From contig CAMZLK010000016.1 of the NCBI GenBank assembly GCA_947311475.1, positions 1 to 43,328 on the forward strand: DNA of 43,328 nucleotides, in the 5' to 3' direction. The notes under the pieces were generated by a model, which made no database searches, had not been told where the DNA came from, and was given only the letters and a program-made list of their open reading frames with translations. This DNA is from an uncultured Desulfocapsa sp. Its GTDB lineage: Bacteria; Desulfobacterota; Desulfobulbia; Desulfobulbales; Desulfocapsaceae. Positions 18,041-25,686 of the stretch are shown here, one piece after another. Numbering within the stretch: position 1 is the first letter of the stretch; every line of letters begins with the position of its first letter. The position numbers were made by a program, and so were the translations under genes.

Positions 18041-18721
18041 TCAGGAGAAAAGGCGTTTCAAGGAGTCCAGGTCTTCATCCACTTCCATTACCAAAATTTG
18101 CGCAAGTGCGTTCAATGTAACAATGGCATTTTTATCAGCATCCATTTCAGATGTCATGTTGATTCGTTTCAAAATACCCTCGTTTACCTGCTGAACTTCA
18201 TTATAATGTTCCTGGATGCGATGCATGAAGAAATCGCAATTTTCCCCATTTTGGTGGGAAAAATATTGACGTAAAAGATATGCTGATACTGAACGGTACA
18301 TGGATTCTTCAACCGTTGCAAAAGGCAGATGGAAACAGGCCATGGGTTTTAGGATAGACATGGACGGGCAACCGCTGGTGGCCATGATGATTCCCATGAT
18401 CGATGCAAGACCTTCCTGAACTGTGGTTTCTTTACTGCATGTTCTAGCAGCTGAGATACAGGAAACAAGACATGGTTTGTGAGAAGCGGTATCTTTGAAG
18501 GCATAAACAAGATCGGCAATATTTGCAGAAATTGGACAATAATCATGCGTTGAAAGATCCAGTTTGCAGCATTTACAACGGGCAACGCCGAGTAAGGCCC
18601 AGTCAGGCGGGGTATTGCCTGATGATTGATATTCGACTGTTTTGGAGTCAAGCTTGATTAGAAAACGTTTCTTGCGACCGTCTGGAAAGTCAAAGCAGTA
18701 ATTAAAGGTGGTTTCTGTCAT
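18041..18721 (-). CDS. Cys-rich protein of unknown function
   Basis: A 226-aa soluble protein that I do not recognise. It has about a dozen Cys, including a cluster CKCCKLDLSTHDYCP near residues 49-62 that could bind a metal or Fe-S centre, and others in PCLVSC, RTCSK and SGCPS. There is no signal peptide and no membrane segment. The C-terminal 60 residues are predicted helical and acidic (MEVDEDLDSLKRLF). The start is ATG 18721 with no clear ribosome-binding site. It is read in the same direction as the HDOD-GGDEF gene upstream (gap about 70 bp), so it may be co-expressed with it. Consistent composition along the whole frame and the lack of any competing frame support a real gene. Confidence 0.75.
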   Translation of the reverse strand: MTETTFNYCFDFPDGRKKRFLIKLDSKTVEYQSSGNTPPDWALLGVARCKCCKLDLSTHDYCPISANIADLVYAFKDTASHKPCLVSCISAARTCSKETTVQEGLASIMGIIMATSGCPSMSILKPMACFHLPFATVEESMYRSVSAYLLRQYFSHQNGENCDFFMHRIQEHYNEVQQVNEGILKRINMTSEMDADKNAIVTLNALAQILVMEVDEDLDSLKRLFS

Positions 18722-18791
18722 GGGATTACGCGTATGTGCTAAATTTCATATAGGTTTCATGATACTATATCTTTTTATAACGTAGCACAGA

Positions 18792-20342
18792 TTAAAATTT
18801 ATACCATTTTTTCTTTTCTGTATGGATGGCTACTCTGTTTCTCCCATTTTCCTTTGCGTCATAGAGTGCAGAATCCGCTTCATTGATAAAATTGCTTTTT
18901 GAAAAATCATCATCCGTCATGGGCCTTGCCGTAGCAACACCAAAACTTGCAGTGATGTGGTAGTTGGTTTTCGTGTCTCTAAACACAAAATCATCCACAA
19001 CAGACCTTAATTTCTCGGCAACTGCCAATGCATCACTGGCAGAAGTGTCAGGCAGAATGACAGTGAATTCCTCTCCGCCATAACGTGCCAACGTATCGTA
19101 TTTACGAATATTTTCCTTTAGTATTCTGCTGAATTCCTTTAATATGAAATCGCCGACCTGGTGTCCATAGTTGTCATTAAATTTTTTGAAAAAATCGATA
19201 TCTATTAAGAGGAGTGAAATTTCTGTTTCGTTCCGAATGCAGCGACTGATTTCACTGTCGAGGCTGTTCTGGAAATAACGGTGATTATATATTTCCGTGA
19301 GACCGTCAAGGTTTGCAAGATTTCTAAGAATCTTATTTTTTTCTTTCAGTTCTTTCGTCAAATTTTGAAGCTCAATCTTTGTTTGAATGAGCTCCTGATT
19401 CATCTGGTCAAAATCAAGATTAATCAGACTTAAACGAATATTTGCCTCCTGGAGAATTTCCTGAATTGATTTTGTATTTTTAATGCGTAATCCAAAATAT
19501 TCACCTGCCTGATCCACCTGTGTGTGAACCTCATTTAAGATATATTCAAGATCTGTATTCTTTAATCCAAGGAGTTTTTTCGCCTCCTTGCGAAAACGTT
19601 TGTGATATTCCTGAGGTTTATCTGAATAGAGGATGGAGATGAGAATATCGGAGAGATAGGAAGCCTTGCAGGTGGCAGCAATCTTTTTATTATCACCTTT
19701 ATATAACAGAGGATCGTGATGATATAATATCGGGAGAAGCAGCACTTCCGGGAATCCCCAGGTTTTGGCTACTTCGTATCCAATTACGGGATGTGTTGTG
19801 CCGAAAGTATCTTCCTGGGCAGTTAATGGGTCATATTGGCCATCATTTACCCTGGATAAAACTTTTTCGTATTCTTCGGGAAATGTTCGGGCGATAATGA
19901 GTTCCCCAAGATTCTGCAGGAGACCGCAGATAAAAATTTCTTCGGTATCAGCGTCTTTTACTCTCTCTAAAATAAGCTTTGAAGCAACAGCTCCAGCCAG
20001 TGAGTTTTTCCAAAATTTTTCAAAATCAAATTGAACCTTCTGTTTTCCACCTTTCATACTCAAAAAAGAAAAAGAAAGGACAAGACTGCGAACAGCATTT
20101 ATTCCGAGGATGGATACAGCCTGATTGATGGAACTGATCTGTTGTGCAAAACTGTAAAAAGCGGAATTTGAGACCTTTAAAACTTTGGCAGAGAGTGCAG
20201 TGTCAGTTGACACCAATGCGGCAATATCTGAGAGTGTTGTATCCTCCCTTGCCGTTAGGGTAATGATTTTTGAAGCAACGGTGGGCAGAGTCGGGAGTTC
20301 ATCTGAACTGAGCACTGCTTTCAGGGTTTCATCCTTGTTCAT
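18792..20342 (-). CDS. HDOD-domain diguanylate cyclase (HDOD-GGDEF)
   Basis: A 516-aa soluble signalling protein. Residues about 10-270 form an HDOD domain (LPTLPTVASKIITL, SKVLKVSNSAFYS-like segment, SINQAVSILGINAVRSL). A coiled-coil-like linker (about 310-345, LIQTKIELQNLTKELKEKN) joins it to a GGDEF domain. The active site is GGEEF at about 422-426, and an RxxD motif (RKYD) lies five residues before it, which is the product-inhibition I-site. The enzyme should therefore make cyclic di-GMP from GTP under feedback control. The start is ATG 20342. A PilZ protein, a possible receptor of this messenger, is coded elsewhere in the window (42802-43146). Confidence 0.95.
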   Translation of the reverse strand: MNKDETLKAVLSSDELPTLPTVASKIITLTAREDTTLSDIAALVSTDTALSAKVLKVSNSAFYSFAQQISSINQAVSILGINAVRSLVLSFSFLSMKGGKQKVQFDFEKFWKNSLAGAVASKLILERVKDADTEEIFICGLLQNLGELIIARTFPEEYEKVLSRVNDGQYDPLTAQEDTFGTTHPVIGYEVAKTWGFPEVLLLPILYHHDPLLYKGDNKKIAATCKASYLSDILISILYSDKPQEYHKRFRKEAKKLLGLKNTDLEYILNEVHTQVDQAGEYFGLRIKNTKSIQEILQEANIRLSLINLDFDQMNQELIQTKIELQNLTKELKEKNKILRNLANLDGLTEIYNHRYFQNSLDSEISRCIRNETEISLLLIDIDFFKKFNDNYGHQVGDFILKEFSRILKENIRKYDTLARYGGEEFTVILPDTSASDALAVAEKLRSVVDDFVFRDTKTNYHITASFGVATARPMTDDDFSKSNFINEADSALYDAKENGRNRVAIHTEKKKWYKF

Positions 20343-20363
20343 AATGTGTAGCCTTTTGTATGT

Positions 20364-20405
20364 CTGGGAGCTTGTCCGAGAATGCCCTTTCGGACAAGCT
20401 CCCAG
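20364..20405. repeat. Perfect 16-bp inverted repeat in the leader of the HDOD-GGDEF gene
   Basis: CTGGGAGCTTGTCCGA at 20364-20379 and its exact complement at 20390-20405, with a 10-nt loop. It begins 22 bases upstream of the start codon. No T-run follows on the minus strand, so it is not an obvious terminator. A leader structure, an operator or a small REP-like element are the main options. Confidence 0.6.
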
Positions 20406-20480
20406 TTGATTGTTACAAATAGATGATCAATACAAAAAGTATATCTTTTTCTGACTGTAAATTACAAGCGCTGGAGAAAA

Positions 20481-21530
20481 TTATATGGGGTCACCATTTT
20501 CAGGATAAGTACAGAGTTCTCCACAATAGTTCTTAAAAGTGAGATCCTGACCATTGGAAATAATATACTGCGGAGTGAGGGGGATTTTCCCTTTTCCACC
20601 GGGTGCATCAAGGGCCAGTGTGGGAATTGCCATGCCTGAGACAGATCCTATCAGTTGTCGCATAATGTTTATTCCACAACTGGAGTGAGTTCGGAAGTGA
20701 TTGGTTCCTTTGGTAAGATCTCCCTGAAAAAGATAATAGGGCTTCACTCGCATGCGAAGTAGCCCAAGAAAAAGCTTTTTAAGGGTTTTTGCATTGTCGT
20801 TTATACCTTTTAGAAGAACAGTCTGGCAGCCAAGGGGGATACCTGCGTTGGCAAGAAGGGAACAGGCTTCAGCTGCTTCCTCGCTCAGTTCCTGCGGGTG
20901 ATTGAAGTGCGTATTGATATAGAGAGGATGGTATTTTTTTAAGATTGTAACAAGTTCTTTAGTGATCCGCATGGGCAGGGTGCATGGTACCCTTGAACCT
21001 ATTCGAATGATTTCCAGGTGCGGGATGCCATGGAGGCGGGAAAGAATGGAGTCAAGTTTGTTATCTGAGAGCAGAAGTGGGTCCCCCCCTGAAAGCAAAA
21101 CTTCACGAATTGTCTTTGTTCTCCGGATATAGGTAATACCCTTTTCAATTGAATCTTCTGTTATCCTCATCGTGGATGTGCCGACCATTCGTTTTCTTGT
21201 GCAAAACCTGCAATACATAGAGCATTCGCTTGCAACTAAAAAAAGTACCCGATCTGGATATTTATGCACAATATTGGGCACAGGACTCAAGCTTTCTTCT
21301 GCTAAGGGATCAGCAATACAAACAGTATCTTCAAGCTCCAACGGGTCAGGAACAGCCTGCTTCCACAAGGGGTCATGGACAGATTGAATAAGACTTAAAA
21401 AATAAGGGTTGATTCGCATTGGAAAGCTTGCACAAGTGGCTTCCAATGCAGTATTATCAAAATCAAAATACCGTGTAAGTTCAGCAGGGCTGTTCAACGA
21501 GTTCTGTAGGATTTTTTTCCAGTGTGTCAT
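20481..21530 (-). CDS. KamA-family radical SAM enzyme (lysine 2,3-aminomutase-like)
   Basis: A 349-aa PLP- and radical-SAM-type aminomutase. The Fe-S/SAM motif is CSMYCRFC (Cys103, Cys107, Cys110) in a context (YPDRVLFLVASE, then TRKRMVG) closer to lysine 2,3-aminomutase than to EpmB. The loop EVLLSGGDPLLLSD follows the family, and a Lys for PLP is expected in the C-terminal part (GGKGKIPL). It is shorter than clostridial KamA (about 416 aa), lacking part of the C-terminal region. The likely product is beta-lysine (an osmolyte precursor), but the exact substrate is not proven. The start is ATG 21530; it is divergent from the malic enzyme gene with about 70 bp between the starts. Confidence 0.85.
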   Translation of the reverse strand: MTHWKKILQNSLNSPAELTRYFDFDNTALEATCASFPMRINPYFLSLIQSVHDPLWKQAVPDPLELEDTVCIADPLAEESLSPVPNIVHKYPDRVLFLVASECSMYCRFCTRKRMVGTSTMRITEDSIEKGITYIRRTKTIREVLLSGGDPLLLSDNKLDSILSRLHGIPHLEIIRIGSRVPCTLPMRITKELVTILKKYHPLYINTHFNHPQELSEEAAEACSLLANAGIPLGCQTVLLKGINDNAKTLKKLFLGLLRMRVKPYYLFQGDLTKGTNHFRTHSSCGINIMRQLIGSVSGMAIPTLALDAPGGKGKIPLTPQYIISNGQDLTFKNYCGELCTYPENGDPI

Positions 21531-21603
21531 GGTGACGCATTATGGAGGATTGCCGGTTAAAAGTCAATTTCCCAATGTAGGCAAAATGCCCGGGAGTGAG
21601 GAA

Positions 21604-23340
21604 ATGTCTGAAAATCAATATGGTTTTAAGTATGATGAATATGGAAACACAAGAGAGATTCTTGTGTATTCCAGTGGATCAATTGTTAATGGTATTAGTT
21701 ACGTAAACAAGGGCACTGCATTCACTTTAGCTGAACGAAAACGACTGGGACTCGAAGCTTCATTGCCACCAGCAGTGAGAAGCATGGAGCATCAAATAGA
21801 AAATTCGTTAATTAAGGTCAATTCGAAAGAAAAACCCATAGAAAAATTTATATATCTGCGGTCTCTTTTTGATCGTAATGTAGCACTTGCCCATGCGCTC
21901 ATAAAGAGTGACATCGAAAATCTTATGGGCATTATCTACACTCCGACTGTAGGGCTTGCTGTACAACAATATTCGTCTATGTTTCGTCAGGCCAACGGCT
22001 TGCATTTTTATCCTGGAAATATAGATCAGGCAGAAAACATTTTACGCCGTTATCTGCATCGTGATATCAGGGTGGCCGTGGTCACTGATAACCAGGGGAT
22101 TTTAGGTATTGGAGACCAGGGTGCAGGTGGAATCGCCATCTGTCTTGGCAAACTTATGTTGTACACGCAGGGAGCAGGGGTTGCACCATGGCACTGCCTG
22201 CCAATCTCGCTCGATGTCGGGACAAATAATGAGGCGCTACTTGCAGACAATGAGTACCTTGGCTGGCGGAACCGCAGACTGCAAGGTGATGAATACCTTG
22301 AGTTTATAAGCAGATTTGCACATGCATTCAGAAATGTATTTCCAAATGCCTTATGTCAGTGGGAAGACTTTTCCAAGCAGAATGCTTTTGCAATTCGTGA
22401 TTCGTACTTGCATGATCTGATATCATTTAATGACGATATTCAAGGAACGGGATCGGTGACTCTAGCCGGAATCCTCACCGCCATGCGCATCAAACTGGAA
22501 AAACTTGAAGACCAGGTTTTTCTTATTCATGGCGCGGGAGCCGGTGGGGTTGGTGTTGCAGAACAGATTGGTGTCGCACTTGTGGAGGCTGGACTTACTG
22601 AGCAGGAAGCAAGAGATAAAATCTTCACCCTTGATTCTCGGGGAGTTGTTACCAGTGATCGTGATATCGAAGAGTATAAGTTGAAATATGCAAAGGATAA
22701 AGAGAAGTTCACCTGGCTTCAGAATCCGGTAAATCTGAGTCTTACAGAAGCCGTGAAAGAAGCGGGTGTAACGGTTCTCATCGGGACATCAGGGCAGGGA
22801 GGGTGTTTTACAAAAGATGTGGTTGAAGCGATGCTTGCAAATAGTGACAGGCCTGTGATTATGCCTCTATCCAACCCCACCTCCATGGCCGAAGCATTGC
22901 CGGAGGACATTTATCGATGGACGGATGGAAAGGCGCTTGTGGCAACAGGGAGCCCGTTTGATCCCGTAAGCCATAACGGAAAAACCTTTACCATTGGTCA
23001 ATGTAATAATGTTTTTGTGTTCCCCGGTGTTGGGCTTGGTGTGCTTGGTTCGGGGGCAAGAGAGGTGTTGCCCCAGTTCTTTACGGCTGCAGCTCATGCT
23101 GTTTCGGGAAGTGTTACAAAAGCGGAAATGGACGCAGGCTGCCTGGTACCATCCATTGGAACCTTAAAAGAGGTGAGTGGGAAAGTGGCTCTTGCAGTCG
23201 CAATGTCTGCCGTGAAGCATGGGGTGAGCAGGCCTTGTGTCTTTTCCACTTTTCAGCATGAAGGGGATGAGGCACGTATGGCTGAGTTGTTGCGGAAGAT
23301 GCGATGGGATCCGGAATATCTGCCAATTGTTGCAATGTAG
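21604..23340 (+). CDS. NAD-type malic enzyme (malate to pyruvate)
   Basis: A 578-aa oxaloacetate-decarboxylating malate dehydrogenase of the large MaeA/SfcA class. The chosen start, ATG 21604 (MSENQYGF), has GAGG at good distance; the frame stays open further upstream into the opposite-strand kamA gene, but that extension is not protein-like. Visible motifs are YTPTVGLAVQQYS, TDNQGILGIGDQGAGGIAIC and the active-site region DDIQGTGSVTLAG. The NAD-binding fold is HGAGAGGVGVAEQ, and LSNPTSMAEALPED follows. With mdh in the same window it joins the C4 pool to pyruvate. A possible short R1 remnant and a hairpin lie just after the stop. Confidence 0.95.
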   Translation: MSENQYGFKYDEYGNTREILVYSSGSIVNGISYVNKGTAFTLAERKRLGLEASLPPAVRSMEHQIENSLIKVNSKEKPIEKFIYLRSLFDRNVALAHALIKSDIENLMGIIYTPTVGLAVQQYSSMFRQANGLHFYPGNIDQAENILRRYLHRDIRVAVVTDNQGILGIGDQGAGGIAICLGKLMLYTQGAGVAPWHCLPISLDVGTNNEALLADNEYLGWRNRRLQGDEYLEFISRFAHAFRNVFPNALCQWEDFSKQNAFAIRDSYLHDLISFNDDIQGTGSVTLAGILTAMRIKLEKLEDQVFLIHGAGAGGVGVAEQIGVALVEAGLTEQEARDKIFTLDSRGVVTSDRDIEEYKLKYAKDKEKFTWLQNPVNLSLTEAVKEAGVTVLIGTSGQGGCFTKDVVEAMLANSDRPVIMPLSNPTSMAEALPEDIYRWTDGKALVATGSPFDPVSHNGKTFTIGQCNNVFVFPGVGLGVLGSGAREVLPQFFTAAAHAVSGSVTKAEMDAGCLVPSIGTLKEVSGKVALAVAMSAVKHGVSRPCVFSTFQHEGDEARMAELLRKMRWDPEYLPIVAM

Positions 23341-23343
23341 TAT

Positions 23344-23397
23344 CGATGGCTTCGTAAAGAGTCAAAAACGAAGATGAACTGTTTTACCTACCCATCA
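23344..23397. repeat. Possible short R1 remnant
   Basis: GATGGCTTCGTAAAGAGTC at the left and CCCATCA at the right resemble R1 ends, and AACGAAGATGAA resembles an R1 arm. It is much shorter than the full copies and the match is weak. Confidence 0.35.
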
Positions 23398-23409
23398 TTT
23401 TTTAACAAT

Positions 23410-23448
23410 CAGGCTGCCTGGATTATTCTTTTCGAGGCAGCCTGATAA
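23410..23448. terminator. Perfect 12-bp hairpin between convergent genes (terminator candidate)
   Basis: ATCAGGCTGCCT at 23410-23421 pairs exactly with AGGCAGCCTGAT at 23437-23448. It sits between the malic enzyme gene and the oppositely read bacteriohemerythrin gene. A weak A/T-rich run is present on each side but no full T-run, so its efficiency is uncertain. Confidence 0.6.
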
Positions 23449-23477
23449 TTCATTCCCGCAATACTTGCTTTATTTTC

Positions 23478-23894
23478 TTAAAGGATGCCTCTTTCGTGTG
23501 CGGCTGACAGGCAATTTCTGTACTGCATGTCTTCTTTGAGGATGTGATCGGTCAACCAGTTTCTTAAAAAACTGTAAAGTTCAGAGGTCATTTCTTCTGT
23601 GTTGTTTTTGATTTGTTCTTTTAGTTCAACCACTCGGTTTACGAGCGTCCTGTGTACCTCTTTGTGATGGGCAAGCAATTTGTATCCTGCTTTTTCGAGA
23701 AGATCTTCTTCGAAGTTTAGGTGTTCCTGGGTGTAATGTATTAATTCATCGATTTGGTGAATGGGTGGTAGTTCGATTTCATTATTCCTCACGATGATAA
23801 ACATTTCATTTATAAGTTTTACAAGCATTCTATGCTGTTCATCCAATTCCTCAAAATCAACAGAGTATGAATCACGCCATTTAATTGTAGCCAT
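23478..23894 (-). CDS. Bacteriohemerythrin
   Basis: A 138-aa single-domain hemerythrin with a di-iron site for O2 binding. All seven expected ligands are visible: His21 (DEQH), His58 and Glu62 (HLNFEE), His77 and His81 (HHKEVH), His117 and Asp122 (DHILKED). The start is ATG 23894 with GAGG eight bases upstream. There are no membrane or chemotaxis domains. In anaerobes such proteins are thought to sense, store or remove oxygen. It stands alone; upstream of its start lies a long repeat-filled gap. Confidence 0.95.
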   Translation of the reverse strand: MATIKWRDSYSVDFEELDEQHRMLVKLINEMFIIVRNNEIELPPIHQIDELIHYTQEHLNFEEDLLEKAGYKLLAHHKEVHRTLVNRVVELKEQIKNNTEEMTSELYSFLRNWLTDHILKEDMQYRNCLSAAHERGIL

Positions 23895-23930
23895 AAGTGA
23901 AAACCTCTCAATATATAGATTGCTTATCGT

Positions 23931-24061
23931 TGATGGACTCGTAGAAACTTTTCACTTCCTTCGTTATTGCTAATTTACAATCTCTCAAACGTACATTGGT
24001 ACGCTGAAAAGATTATAAATTTCCATGCCTCGGATAGGAAGAGTTTTTTACGGCATCATCA
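23931..24061. repeat. R1 palindromic repeat, copy 3 (131 bp, compact)
   Basis: Ends TGATGGACTCGTAGAAAC and TTTTTTACGGCATCATCA. The central stem is at 23972-23986 and 24006-24021 and is imperfect (about two mismatches, pyrimidine changes). The loop keeps the CGTACATTGGTACGCT pattern of the other copies. Confidence 0.75.
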
Positions 24062-24133
24062 CTGTTAACAGTCTGTAGCCTCGCTTTGATTTACAGTGTA
24101 TGATAATGGGCTGATTAAGTGAAGGCTTATTTA

Positions 24134-24306
24134 TGATGGCGTCGTAAAAACTCTTCATCTGCTTCGTTGCTACATTTTTTGTTTAATTTCAACGTACCTT
24201 AGTACGCTGAAATTAAGCAAAAAATGTGCGCCTCGCATATGAAGCTTTTCGAAGTCTACGCTATCTACTTAGTCATCGGGACTTCAACCTTTTTACGAGT
24301 TTATCA
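24134..24306. repeat. R1 palindromic repeat, copy 4 (173 bp, different stem sequence)
   Basis: Ends TGATGGCGTCGTAAAAAC and TACGAGTTTATCA. The central stem is ACATTTTTTGTTTAATTTC at 24172-24190 against 24209-24227 (19 bp, one mismatch). This stem sequence differs from the other copies on both sides, yet pairing is kept. The loop AACGTACCTTAGTACGCT is conserved. Confidence 0.8.
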
Positions 24307-24342
24307 TTTATAATAAATTCGTAAAAAGGTTGAAGTTCCGAT
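24275..24342. repeat. 24-bp inverted repeat extending R1 copy 4
   Basis: The 24-base arm at 24275-24298 (starts ATCGGGACTTC, ends TTTTTACGA) pairs with 24319-24342 with one mismatch, across a 20-nt AT-rich loop. It looks like the right end of R1 copy 4 plus an inverted duplicate of that end. Confidence 0.7.
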
Positions 24343-24731
24343 GGTTATATTTCCTTCCATGGAATGCGGATCATTTAAAATTGCTTTGTTGGGCCTAATA
24401 TTCATATATTCTAATTGCTTGAATTGTGTTGCTTGGCATACTCCTCATCCCTTATCTATTTTTTTGAACTATAAAACAAAAAAAGTTGATGAATGTTAAA
24501 AAATATTGATATGTGACTTGAAAAAAATTGAAAAACCAGTTAATTTGACACATTTGTTAAACCTGATAGCCATACTGGTACAGGGTTTTTTGTTTAAGCG
24601 TTTCCAGAGAGTTCTTTGTGGCCCCCATCTCATTGTAAAGGTCTGAAGAATTGTTAAATTATAGCCAACCAAATGATGTTGCGAGCTTGTTTAACAGTGC
24701 TGCACCATCAGAAAGAATTGAGGAAATATAA

Positions 24732-25619
24732 ATGACAGCAAAGCTTATAAGCGGTATCGAGATAGCAAAGGAAATTCGTGAAGAACTAACAGCAGAGGTT
24801 GCTGAACTCAAAGAAAAACATTCTATTGTACCAGGTCTTGTAACGATTCTTGTTGGTGAAGATCCCGCCTCTCAATCTTATGTTGCTGCAAAAAATAAGA
24901 CAGCTCATGCACTTGGTATTCATTCAGAACAGGTAACCCTTGATCCTGAAACCAGCGAAGAAGATCTTGTAAAGCTTGTGGGAAAATATAATAACGATCC
25001 TAAGGTTAACGGCATTCTGGTACAGTTACCCCTACCTAAGCATATCAATGAAGCCAATATTCTCCTTGCCATTGATCCCAATAAGGATGTGGATGGTTTT
25101 CATCCTGTTAATGTTGGAAAAATGGTACTTGGTGAGCAGTGTTTTCTCCCCTGTACTCCACACGGTATCCTTGAGATGCTTACCAGAAGTGGTGTGGAAA
25201 CCAGTGGGGCTGAGGTTGTAATTATCGGAAGGTCCAATATTGTTGGAAAGCCCATTGCCAACCTGATGCTTCAAAAACGTGATGCAGGTAACGCCACTGT
25301 AACACTTTGCCATACACGAACAAAAGATATGGCGGCACATTGCAGACGGGCAGACATTATTATTGCTGCCGTTGGGGTTCCTAAAATGGTTACCGCAGAC
25401 ATGGTAAAAAAAGGTGCTGCAATTATTGATGTTGGTGTGAATCGTATTGGTAAGGCAAGTAACGGTAAGGCCATTCTTGCAGGTGATGTTGATTTTGATG
25501 CTGTTAAAGAAATTGCATCCTGTATTACTCCCGTTCCAGGTGGTGTTGGACCAATGACCATCACCATGTTAATGAAAAACACAGTGCAGGCGGCTAAAAT
25601 GGCTGCAGGCTTGGTTTAA
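24732..25619 (+). CDS. folD: Methylene-THF dehydrogenase/methenyl-THF cyclohydrolase FolD
   Basis: A 295-aa bifunctional enzyme that interconverts formyl-, methenyl- and methylene-tetrahydrofolate in the cytoplasm, here as part of the methyl branch of the Wood-Ljungdahl pathway. Family signatures seen: VGEDPASQSYVAAKNKTAH with the catalytic Lys, GILVQLPLPKHI, PNKDVDGFHPVNVG, the NAD(P)-binding VIIGRSNIVGKPIANLML, and PVPGGVGPMTITMLMKNT. The start ATG 24732 has GAGG nine bases upstream. It opens the long operon; cooS follows 67 bp later. Confidence 0.97.
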   Translation: MTAKLISGIEIAKEIREELTAEVAELKEKHSIVPGLVTILVGEDPASQSYVAAKNKTAHALGIHSEQVTLDPETSEEDLVKLVGKYNNDPKVNGILVQLPLPKHINEANILLAIDPNKDVDGFHPVNVGKMVLGEQCFLPCTPHGILEMLTRSGVETSGAEVVIIGRSNIVGKPIANLMLQKRDAGNATVTLCHTRTKDMAAHCRRADIIIAAVGVPKMVTADMVKKGAAIIDVGVNRIGKASNGKAILAGDVDFDAVKEIASCITPVPGGVGPMTITMLMKNTVQAAKMAAGLV

Positions 25620-25642
25620 TATAAGTTTAGACTATGCGTTTA

Positions 25643-25663
25643 AAGCGGTGTCGTTAACCGCTT
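25643..25663 (+). other. Small hairpin between folD and cooS
   Basis: AAGCGGT at 25643-25649 pairs with ACCGCTT at 25657-25663, loop of seven. Only a broken T-rich stretch follows, so it may be a weak attenuator or an mRNA-processing/stability site in the operon. Confidence 0.35.
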
Positions 25664-25686
25664 ATTCTTGTTTTGGAGGTTAAATT

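Larger units (their letters stand above)
23895..24731. other. Long gap (837 bp) with repeats, upstream of the Wood-Ljungdahl operon
   Basis: No credible coding region. It holds R1 copies at 23931-24061 and 24134-24306, a 24-bp hairpin at 24275-24342, and about 390 bp of AT-rich leader before folD that should contain the operon promoter. A TTGACA near 24546 has no good -10 partner at normal spacing, so no promoter is assigned. No riboswitch or tRNA was recognised. Confidence 0.6.

Noticed and set aside
21409..21603. N-terminal extension of the malic enzyme
   Set aside because: The extra 65 codons overlap the divergent kamA gene and do not look like malic enzyme; ATG 21604 has a better ribosome-binding site.
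3447..24342. CRISPR array
   Set aside because: The repeats are long palindromes scattered over 20 kb, not short direct repeats with regular spacers, and no cas genes are present.
24433..24450. Sigma-54 promoter (TTGGCAT) before the Wood-Ljungdahl operon
   Set aside because: The -24 half resembles the consensus but no TTGC-type -12 element stands at the right spacing.
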